This document shows, in pieces, positions 1 to 7,916 of a DNA stretch of 39,138 nt. This DNA is from Actinomycetota bacterium (lineage in GTDB: Bacteria > Actinomycetota > Acidimicrobiia > Acidimicrobiales > Ilumatobacteraceae): NCBI GenBank assembly GCA_017853375.1, contig JAFMJP010000006.1, positions 1 to 39,138 on the forward strand, in the 5' to 3' direction. The notes below the pieces were generated by a model that searched no databases, was not told the DNA's origin, and saw only the letters and a list, made by a program, of their open reading frames with translations. Each line of letters opens with the position of its first letter. Position 1 is the first letter of the stretch. Made by a program: the position numbers and the translations under genes.

Positions 1-161
1 ACCTCGAAGGTGGCACGGTGCTCACCAAGGCGCCAGACGCCGAGGCGTACACCAACGACATCGTGACGAAGGCACTCGACATCCTCGCGGGTCTCGGTGT
101 TGACACGTCCGGTTCGTCGTATGCACCAATCGAAGTCACCCTCAACGAAGGTGGCAACTAA
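1..161 (+). CDS. C-terminal fragment of a protein (…LEGGTVLTKAPDAEAYTNDIVTKALDILAGLGVDTSGSSYAPIEVTLNEGGN*), possibly an ABC transporter substrate-binding protein
   Basis: Open frame from window start to TAA at 159-161; family guess from sequence feel only. Confidence 0.45.
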   Translation, partial: LEGGTVLTKAPDAEAYTNDIVTKALDILAGLGVDTSGSSYAPIEVTLNEGGN

Positions 162-205
162 GCAAGTTGACGAATTGCAGCAGTAGTTGCTGCGAAAGTC
201 GCACT

Positions 206-241
206 CGAGGGTGCGGGTTGCGAAAGCAGCCCGCACCCTCG
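206..241 (+). terminator. Strong intrinsic-terminator-like hairpin with GAAA tetraloop
   Basis: CGAGGGTGCGGGTTGC-GAAA-GCAGCCCGCACCCTCG: 16-bp stem (one G-U), followed by GTGTTTGT; 45 nt after the upstream stop. Confidence 0.85.
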
Positions 242-276
242 GTGTTTGTGGGCGCAGTCGTGACAGACTGCAGATC

Positions 277-927
277 GTGAACGATGCCCGAGAGCATTGG
301 GATACTGCGTACGGGACGAAGTCGGTCGATGAACGCTCATGGTCGAGCGACGCCGAAACCTCCCTCCGACTGATCATTCGCCATGCGCCACAGCGTCATC
401 GGTCGATCGTCGATGTCGGCGCAGGGGCATCGCCGCTCGCCATGCGGCTGATCGCCGAAGGTTACGTCGACATCACGGTGGTGGACATTTCCCAGCGCGC
501 CCTTGATGAGGCCCGCGATTCGTCACCGCAGTCGTCGGTGGTGGTGTGGGTATGTGCAGACGTGCGTTCATGGGAATCCGGACGAACCTTCGACGTGTGG
601 CACGATCGTGCCGTATTGCATTTTTTGACGGACCCTGCCGATCGATTGGCGTATGCGCAGCGGGTTCAACAGTCGTTGAGCGACGACGGAATCCTCATCG
701 TTTCATGTTTTGCCGAAGACGGACCAGAGACGTGCTCGGGCTTGCCGGTGACGCGCGCATCACATCAGCAACTCGAGGAACTGTTCGGTGATGGTTTTGC
801 GGTGCTGGAAAAGTTCCGCGAAATTCACACCACCCCGTGGGGCAGTGGACAGCCGTTCAATTGGTTGGTGCTGCGCCGCAACTCGGCGCAGGAGCGACGA
901 GTGAGCAGGTGGCGTCAGCCGACGTAG
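277..927 (+). CDS. Class I SAM-dependent methyltransferase
   Basis: VDVGAGASPLAMRLIAEGYVDITVVDIS motif I region; GTG start at 277 (…VNDAREHWDTAYG) preferred because the ORF-track start at 187 lies upstream of/inside the terminator hairpin. Confidence 0.8.
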   Translation: MNDAREHWDTAYGTKSVDERSWSSDAETSLRLIIRHAPQRHRSIVDVGAGASPLAMRLIAEGYVDITVVDISQRALDEARDSSPQSSVVVWVCADVRSWESGRTFDVWHDRAVLHFLTDPADRLAYAQRVQQSLSDDGILIVSCFAEDGPETCSGLPVTRASHQQLEELFGDGFAVLEKFREIHTTPWGSGQPFNWLVLRRNSAQERRVSRWRQPT

Positions 928-2258
928 TACTTGTCGGCGATGTTCAATGCCTCGTCGATGATGGCGAGACCCGTACGTAGGTCGGCCTCACTCGTGGTGC
1001 ACGGTGGCACCACATGGATTCGATTGAAGTGGGTGAATGGCCACATGCCTTGTTGTTTGCAGAACGCGACGATTTCTGCCATCGGCTTGGCGTCGGCACC
1101 CGATGCGTTGAACGGCACGTACGGTGCACGAGTATCGCGGTTCTTGACGAGTTCGATCGCCCAGAACATTCCGAGGCCACGGACGTCGCCAACCGACGGA
1201 TGCTTGTCCTTCAGGCGGTCAAGTTCGGGGGCGACGACGTTCTCGGCCATCTTGCGCACGTGCTCGAGCACCTTCTCTTCCTTGAAGATGTTGATCGATG
1301 CAACTGCGGCAGCGCAGGCGAGTGGATGACCCATGTAGGTGAGGCCACCCGGGTAGACGCGTTCCTTGAAGGAGTCGGCGATCTTCTGGCTGATGACCAC
1401 GCCGCCGAGTGGTACGTATCCGGAGTTGACTCCCTTGGCAAAACAGATGAGATCCGGCGTGACATGCCACTTGTTCACGGCGAACCACTCGCCGCAACGG
1501 CCGAAGCCGGCCATCACTTCGTCGCACATCATGACGATGCCGTACTTGGTGCACAAGTCACGGACGCCCTGCAGGTAGCCCTCTGGTGGAACCAGAATGC
1601 CGTTGGTGCCGACGACGGTCTCCATGCCGATCATTGCAACGGTGTGCGGGCCTTCCACCATCAGTACGTCTTCGAGGTGCTGGAGTGCACGCTCACACTC
1701 TTCTTTTTCGTTCGAGGAGTGGAATGCCGAGCGGTACGGGTACGGACCCCAGAACTTCACGGCGCCAGAAGCACCGGTTTCATTGGGCCAGCGACGCGGA
1801 TCACCGGTGAGGGCAATGGCACCGGACGTGGAACCGTGGTACGAGCGGTACATCGTAAGGATCTTGTGGCGACCCGTGTGCAGTTTGGCGAGTCGAACCG
1901 CATTCTCGGCTGCTTCGGCACCACCGTTGGTGAAGAACACCATGTTCAAGTCGCCTGGTGCAACCTCTGCGATGAGTCGTGCGGCTTCCGAACGCATGTC
2001 GTTGGCGTGGAATGGTGCGATGGTGCACATCTTCGCCGCGTAATCCTGGATGGCTTGTACGAGCTTGGGGTGTTGGTGGCCGATGTTGACGTTCACCAGC
2101 TGACTGGAGAAGTCCAGGAACTTCTTGCCGTTGGAGTCCCAGAAGTACGAACCCTCGGCCTTGACGACGTCGACGGGATCAATCAGACCTTGTGCCGACC
2201 ACGAATGAAACACGTGTTTTCGGTCGTCGAGATAGGCCTTGGTTTTCTCACTGGTCAT
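915..2258 (-). CDS. Class III pyridoxal-phosphate aminotransferase (aspartate aminotransferase family)
   Basis: FFTNGGAEAAENAVRLAK, YHGSTSGA, CDEVMAGFGRCGEWFA and FAKGVNSGYVPLGG motifs. Confidence 0.9.
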   Translation of the reverse strand: MTSEKTKAYLDDRKHVFHSWSAQGLIDPVDVVKAEGSYFWDSNGKKFLDFSSQLVNVNIGHQHPKLVQAIQDYAAKMCTIAPFHANDMRSEAARLIAEVAPGDLNMVFFTNGGAEAAENAVRLAKLHTGRHKILTMYRSYHGSTSGAIALTGDPRRWPNETGASGAVKFWGPYPYRSAFHSSNEKEECERALQHLEDVLMVEGPHTVAMIGMETVVGTNGILVPPEGYLQGVRDLCTKYGIVMMCDEVMAGFGRCGEWFAVNKWHVTPDLICFAKGVNSGYVPLGGVVISQKIADSFKERVYPGGLTYMGHPLACAAAVASINIFKEEKVLEHVRKMAENVVAPELDRLKDKHPSVGDVRGLGMFWAIELVKNRDTRAPYVPFNASGADAKPMAEIVAFCKQQGMWPFTHFNRIHVVPPCTTSEADLRTGLAIIDEALNIADKYYVG

Positions 2259-2287
2259 GTGGAAAGCCTACTTAGCGTGGCGTTGCG

Positions 2288-3568
2288 CTACGGGTGCAAG
2301 CCACGCAGCTGGTGTGCGTCGGCGAGTGCCTTTACGCCCAGGACCGAAGCTGCGCGGCGGTACGAGAGTTCGTGCTCCTGTGAGAACGCATGGAGCCGCT
2401 TGAACACCGAACGCATCGTCGACACCACCGAGGCATTGACTTCGTCCTCGTCCCACTGCAGGTGTGCGTAGTTCTGGCACTGTTCGAGGTACGAGCAGGT
2501 GACGCCACCTGCGTTGGCGTAGATGTCGGGCACCACGATGACGCCTCGATCATTCAAGATGTCGTCGGCGGCCGGAGTGAGGGGGCCGTTCGCACCTTCG
2601 ATGACGTACTTTGCGGTAAGGGTCTTGGCTTCGCGTACGTCCACCGCGCCACCGAGTGCGCACGGCATGGCGATATCGGAGGGGAGTGCGAACACGTCGG
2701 TGGAGCGCTCCACGCCACGTGCGATGACTTCGCCCACACCTGCATCGACCACGCTGCCGACGCCGCGCTGGGTTGCGCGCACCAGCGCCGTGATGTCGAG
2801 GCCCTTCTCACTGGCAATGACGCCACCGACGTCGGAGATTCCTACGATGCGTGCTCCCCATCCAGCGGCAAGTTGTGCCGCCCACATGCCGACGTTGCCA
2901 AAGCCTTGAATCACGATTCGCTTGCCTTCCAGTGACGTGCCTCGTGCCTGGCAGACCAACGACGCAGCTTCCACCACGCCGCGTCCCGTTGCCGAGTCGC
3001 GTCCGAGTGATCCACCGAGTGCCAAGGGTTTACCGGTGACCACCCCGGGCACTGCGTGTCCGACGCCGATGGAGTACTGATCCATGACCCATGCCATCAC
3101 TTGGGCGTTGGTGCCAACGTCGGGAGCGGGGACATCCTTGTCGGGACCCAGGAAGGCGAAGATCTCCGACACATAGCGACGGGTCACACGCTCCAACTCA
3201 CGCGGGCTCAACGACTTTGGGTCGATGGCAATTCCGCCCTTGGCACCGCCAAGCGGGAGGTTCATGAGTGCGGTCTTGAGCGACATTGCGGCAGCCAGCG
3301 AAACCGTTTCGTCACGATTCACCGAAGGGTGATAGCGAAGACCGCCCTTGCCCGGTCCGCGGGTGATGTTGTGCTGCACGCGCCACCCGGTGAAGCGAAC
3401 GCGGGTTCCGTCGTCACGCCGAATGGGAATCGACACCTCCAGCACTCGCCGCGGGGCGATGAGGTTCTCGATGACGCCGTCCTCGAGCTTCAGCCACTCG
3501 CCGGCCTCGCGCATGCGGTACTCCACCGAGGTGAGTGCCTGGTCGGCCGAGGGGTCTGTTGCTGTCAT
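2288..3568 (-). CDS. gdhA: Glu/Leu/Phe/Val dehydrogenase (glutamate dehydrogenase)
   Basis: GPGKGGLRYHPSVNRDETVSLAAAMSLKTALMNLPLGGAKGGI; ATG at 3568 (MTATDPSADQ) preferred over 3625. Confidence 0.9.
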   Translation of the reverse strand: MTATDPSADQALTSVEYRMREAGEWLKLEDGVIENLIAPRRVLEVSIPIRRDDGTRVRFTGWRVQHNITRGPGKGGLRYHPSVNRDETVSLAAAMSLKTALMNLPLGGAKGGIAIDPKSLSPRELERVTRRYVSEIFAFLGPDKDVPAPDVGTNAQVMAWVMDQYSIGVGHAVPGVVTGKPLALGGSLGRDSATGRGVVEAASLVCQARGTSLEGKRIVIQGFGNVGMWAAQLAAGWGARIVGISDVGGVIASEKGLDITALVRATQRGVGSVVDAGVGEVIARGVERSTDVFALPSDIAMPCALGGAVDVREAKTLTAKYVIEGANGPLTPAADDILNDRGVIVVPDIYANAGGVTCSYLEQCQNYAHLQWDEDEVNASVVSTMRSVFKRLHAFSQEHELSYRRAASVLGVKALADAHQLRGLHP

Positions 3569-3611
3569 CGTTCTGCGTGGCTCCGTTGCCACTTGACAAA
3601 ATGTTAGACGA

Positions 3612-3662
3612 ACCAAAGAAAACATTCTGGAAACACTTCACACATGGGCGTGAAACTTTGGT
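3612..3662. promoter_or_regulatory. Nested dyads in the gdhA/amtB divergent promoter; possible GlnR-type site
   Basis: ACCAAAG (3612-3618)/CTTTGGT (3656-3662) enclosing TTCAC (3637-3641)/GTGAA (3650-3654); two GAAAC boxes 22 bp apart (3630, 3652). Confidence 0.4.
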
Positions 3663-3732
3663 GATTTAAGGTCGTCAGCGCTGAGCCAACGTCGTCTCTG
3701 CGCAATGATCCACTACGCGAACGGAGAGAGCA

Positions 3733-4926
3733 ATGGACAGTGCAGGTTTGGTTTGGGTGTTGGTGTCGTCCGCACTCGTGTTGTTCATGACGCCTGGCTT
3801 GGCGTTTTTCTACGGGGGCATGGACCGACGTCGCAACGTCCTCAACATGCTGCTCATGAACTTCTACTGCGTTTTGGCGGTACCGGTGCTCTGGATGGTG
3901 CTCGGCTACTCGCTCGCACAGGTTCCATTCGAGAATGACTTCATCGGTGGCTTCGATTCGTTCTTGCTGAGCGACATCACGGCAGCCGGGGACGGCTCGA
4001 CATTGGCAACGATCGCCTTCCTGGGGATGTTCGCTGCAATCACGCCCGCACTCATCTCGGGTGCCGTCGCAGGACGAATGAAGTTCAGCGCGTGGGCAAT
4101 CTTCGTGCCGGTTTGGCTGTTCGTCGTGTACGTGCCGGTGTTCAAGTGGGTGTACGGCGGATGGTTGGGCCAGCGCGGTTCGCTGGACTTCGCCGGCGGC
4201 ACTGCAATTCACGTGAACGCGGGAATTGCGGCACTCGCCGCGGTGCTGGTGCTCGGGAAACGCAGGGTCGACCCATCCCCACCGCATTCGATGCCTCTCG
4301 TGATGATCGGGACGGGAATTCTGTGGTTCGGCTGGTTTGGTTTCAACGCCGGCTCAGCCTTGGCCGCAACCGGACAAGCCGCCCAAGCATTCATGAACAC
4401 CTTCCTCGCGGGAGCAGCTGCAGGTCTTGCGTGGATTCTCGTGGAGTGGATGCGAGACGGACGTCCGTCGAACCTTGGCGCAGCCTCTGGCATCGTTGCC
4501 GGACTCGTCGCAATCACACCTGCAGCCGGCTATGTATCCGGTGGTGCTCCACTGGCGATTGGCGCAATTGCCGGGGCGTTGTGCTGTTATGCGGTGCGAC
4601 TGAAGAACAGGTTGGGATACGACGACGCGCTCGACGTGGTGGGAGTCCACTTCGTCGGTGGTCTCGTCGGGTCGTTGCTCATCGGATTCTTCGCCAACCC
4701 GTCGTTCTTCGAGGGCAGCTTCAGCGAAGGAATCTTCTATGGCGGGTCCGCCGATCTGCTCATCGAACAGGCATTGGCCAACGGAGTCGCCATCGTGTGG
4801 TCGTTCATCCTCACGTTCGTCATCATGAAAGTGCTGGCCGTAACGGTCGGAGTTCGAGCCGAAGAACAGGCCGAACTCACCGGATTGGACCTCGCGTTGC
4901 ACTCAGAAACCGCATACCACGACTAA
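3733..4926 (+). CDS. amtB: Ammonium transporter
   Basis: Amt family: MTPGLAFFYGGMDRRRNVLNMLLMNF, GGTAIHVNAGIAALA, FGWFGFNAGSALA; GGAGAG upstream of ATG. Confidence 0.95.
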   Translation: MDSAGLVWVLVSSALVLFMTPGLAFFYGGMDRRRNVLNMLLMNFYCVLAVPVLWMVLGYSLAQVPFENDFIGGFDSFLLSDITAAGDGSTLATIAFLGMFAAITPALISGAVAGRMKFSAWAIFVPVWLFVVYVPVFKWVYGGWLGQRGSLDFAGGTAIHVNAGIAALAAVLVLGKRRVDPSPPHSMPLVMIGTGILWFGWFGFNAGSALAATGQAAQAFMNTFLAGAAAGLAWILVEWMRDGRPSNLGAASGIVAGLVAITPAAGYVSGGAPLAIGAIAGALCCYAVRLKNRLGYDDALDVVGVHFVGGLVGSLLIGFFANPSFFEGSFSEGIFYGGSADLLIEQALANGVAIVWSFILTFVIMKVLAVTVGVRAEEQAELTGLDLALHSETAYHD

Positions 4927-4943
4927 TTCACCAGAACCGATAG

Positions 4944-5362
<419 letters not shown>

Positions 5363-5368
<6 letters not shown>

Positions 5369-5887
5369 CTTGCGTCGTTCGCGACGAGCAGCTCGCTTGG
5401 CTTCCTGCTCGGCAGCGTCGGGCTTTGCCCGCGCCACCGGGGCAGTCGTCGGAATCTTGAAACGATCATCCTCGTTCACGAGGCGGCGAAAGCCACCGAG
5501 TGCCACCGAGTACTGCACGGCCATGAGGCGTACGGCGTCGAGCGTGAACTTTTCCATGGCGTCCGGAATGACGGTTTGCAAGTCTTCGTACGACGGATCG
5601 TCGCTGGCCTCGCCGAGGGTATCGACGAAGTACTCGGTGCATGGTTCGCTGAGCAATACGCCGGCATCGATGATGGCCTTGCGGGCCACCATGCCGGTGC
5701 GAATACTGGCAGCAAGTGTGCTGGCGTCGTCGTACGCTCCACGGCGCAAACCCACACCTCGAGCGAAGGGATCTCGCAACTGCTCGGGCAATGCGAGCGC
5801 CAGGGCAGTGAGCGAATCATCAGAAATCGTGTTGAAGACGGCGACGTATCGCCGTTCAACAAGGATCTGATCACGGGCAAGGTTCAT
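5363..5887 (-). CDS. Conserved hypothetical protein with basic C-terminus (…RRERRKR)
   Basis: Long ORF convergent with glnB; ATG at 5887 (MNLARDQ) or 5893. Confidence 0.65.
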
Positions 5888-5904
5888 GGGCACGATGAAT
5901 CAAC

Positions 5905-5919
5905 TCTTGACAATCAAGA
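5905..5919. terminator. Short hairpin downstream of the cold-shock gene
   Basis: TCTTGA-CAA-TCAAGA perfect 6-bp dyad between the csp stop (5952) and the next gene on the same strand. Confidence 0.4.
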
Positions 5920-5951
5920 CGAGAGACGACGGGGCACTACCCCGTGGCAAT

Positions 5952-6155
5952 TCAGCTGATGGCTTTGACGTTGTGCGCTTCGACACCCTTGCGGCCTTGA
6001 CCGAGTTCGAACTCGACCTGTTGGCCCGCAACGAGAGTGCGGCGCCCGGTGCCTTCGATGTTGGAGAAGTGCACGAAGACATCCTGCTCGCCATCGCGAG
6101 AGATGAATCCGAAACCCTTCTCGTCATTGAAGAACTTGACGGTACCGGTTGGCAT
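5952..6155 (-). CDS. cspA: Cold shock protein
   Basis: [33 protein letters not shown]. Confidence 0.95.
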   Translation of the reverse strand: MPTGTVKFFNDEKGFGFISRDGEQDVFVHFSNIEGTGRRTLVAGQQVEFELGQGRKGVEAHNVKAIS

Positions 6156-6257
6156 GATTACTCATTTCTTTGTTTGCTATTGACGTATCGAGTGATATGT
6201 CGTACCTCCACACTACTGACGAGTGCGACGGTTTCCTAGCCCTTCTCTGCATTTTCT

Positions 6258-7103
6258 CTAGCGGGTGATCACCGCCTGCAACTCACGTACTCGAAGGTGG
6301 TGGGATGTGCCCAACCGAAGGTCGGGCAGGCGGCCGGACGCACCAAGGTTGGTGCGCCAGGTCACCGACCACACCACATCCAATCGGGCGCGGAACATAC
6401 CACTGTCACGCACCGAAGAGGGAACGGGATACTCGTACACGCAGTCGGTGGTGAGTACTCGTGAGATCAGCGGCGTCCACGGCACTCCGGGGCCGTCGCA
6501 CTCCACCACCTCGCCGCTGCCATCACCCGGATGAAACTCCAGCGACTGCGGCGTGGCGGTGGTGGTCATAGTGACTATGCCACGCGGCGTGGGCACTTGC
6601 GCCGTCACCGACACCGGCACCCACAGAGCGGGGTGCACCCAAAACCATGTGGGGGTTTTCACGACACCGCGGGTGGGCGGGGGCGAGAACGACTGATCCA
6701 AGAGCGGCACGCGCTCGCGCACCACGTCGCGTGACGACTCGGCGATGGTTTCGGTACTCACTTCCGGAACCCAGACCAGCAGTGAGGTCTCTTCCTTGGT
6801 GCATTCATGCAGCACCCATGTGGTGCCGTTCCATTCGCGTGTCGTGGCGCCGGTGCGACCACCGAGACCGTACGTGGGAATGGGCAAACTCCAGTCGCAC
6901 TTGGTGAGCGAGTGTTGGGAGTTGTAGGAAATCCCGGCGAAGATATGGTCACCGTCGACTCCCGCTTCACTTGCGTGCACCGCCGGTACACGCGGTGCGG
7001 GCAACGGACCGATCAGCACCAGCGCAAGAATTACCCACAACGTCTTTGCCGACGGAAACGCCGCGCACCACACCCGGCGCATCAAGTGCATCGAGCGTGT
7101 CAT
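6258..7103 (-). CDS. Secreted/membrane-anchored protein of unknown function
   Basis: N-terminal hydrophobic segment (LWVILALVLIGPLPAP), then extracytoplasmic domain with PTWFWVHPALWVPV and CDGPG…DCVYEY; ATGA overlap with the upstream gene. Confidence 0.65.
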   Translation of the reverse strand: MTRSMHLMRRVWCAAFPSAKTLWVILALVLIGPLPAPRVPAVHASEAGVDGDHIFAGISYNSQHSLTKCDWSLPIPTYGLGGRTGATTREWNGTTWVLHECTKEETSLLVWVPEVSTETIAESSRDVVRERVPLLDQSFSPPPTRGVVKTPTWFWVHPALWVPVSVTAQVPTPRGIVTMTTTATPQSLEFHPGDGSGEVVECDGPGVPWTPLISRVLTTDCVYEYPVPSSVRDSGMFRARLDVVWSVTWRTNLGASGRLPDLRLGTSHHLRVRELQAVITR

Positions 7104-7750
7104 ACGTTGCAGAACTTTTCTGCGGGTGATCGGCGTTCGATTCGTCTCGACCACAGGCGCCACGTGTCGTCGTTGCGGGCCAGTACCCACTCCACGCGAC
7201 GCGTCCACACCGTGGCGTCCAGGATGATGTCGCCGATCTCGGTGTCGGCCATGCTGGCATCGAAGAAGATCCGCGTGTCGTATTCACATGTGACGAGTCG
7301 AACCCGGTCGTTGCTCGATGCGGAAATGGACTCGATGCGCCACTCCAACGTGCCTTCGTTCGGTTTGGTGCGGAGTTGCTCGGTTGCGTAGTACGCGAGT
7401 GCATCTGCGAGCCGCGCGCGTTCGGGGGACTCGGGAGCAGTCGACAGTGAAACGTCGCAATTGCTCGGGCGGTGGAAGCACTTCGTCCAATCGGAAATGA
7501 GCGTCGTGAATCGCAGCTCCATTGCCGCAGCATCGAAGGTGCGATCGGTGTTGCCGACCATCTCCGGCGATGCCGAGGTGACTGTCGGTTCAGCATCGAT
7601 TGCAGTGGCTGTTGCGTCGTTGGTGACCGTTACCGGATCGGATTCGGCTGGCTCACCTACGTCAAAACTGAGTTCCGTTGGGGAAGCGCAACCCGTGAGC
7701 AGCGCTATCGCAATGAATGTGGCCATGTACCGCCGTGGACGACGCGACAT
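7100..7750 (-). CDS. Putative lipoprotein of unknown function
   Basis: MSRRPRRYMATFIAIALLTGCAS lipobox; AAGGAG Shine-Dalgarno upstream of ATG 7750. Confidence 0.65.
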   Translation of the reverse strand: MSRRPRRYMATFIAIALLTGCASPTELSFDVGEPAESDPVTVTNDATATAIDAEPTVTSASPEMVGNTDRTFDAAAMELRFTTLISDWTKCFHRPSNCDVSLSTAPESPERARLADALAYYATEQLRTKPNEGTLEWRIESISASSNDRVRLVTCEYDTRIFFDASMADTEIGDIILDATVWTRRVEWVLARNDDTWRLWSRRIERRSPAEKFCNV

Positions 7751-7871
7751 GAGTGGCTCCTTGTCTGGGATAGTGGGTATTTTTCGGTACTCACCGGCAC
7801 CGACTTGGAACCAGGAGTGACTTTGCCATAGGTGTGCACGCACGTGCGAAATCGTGCGTTGAATTTCCCGA

Positions 7872-7883
7872 GAACGTGCGTTC
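7872..7883. promoter_or_regulatory. Candidate LexA/SOS box upstream of the HelD-like gene
   Basis: GAACGTGCGTTC, perfect GAAC-N4-GTTC dyad 33 nt before ATG 7917; possible -10 TAGAGT at 7896-7901. Confidence 0.5.
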
Positions 7884-7916
7884 AAGGTCCGTCGGTAGAG
7901 TTCATAAACCCCAAAA

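Noticed and set aside
187-276. N-terminal extension of the methyltransferase from position 187
   Set aside because: Region is a terminator hairpin with repeat-like structure; GTG 277 gives a normal N-terminus.
1014-2471. 485-aa + strand ORF antisense to the aminotransferase and gdhA
   Set aside because: Shadow ORF typical of high-GC DNA; the opposite strand encodes clear conserved enzymes.
7751-7916. Rifampicin-associated element upstream of the HelD/HelR-like gene
   Set aside because: No long GC-rich inverted repeat of that type was seen; only the GAAC-N4-GTTC dyad stands out.
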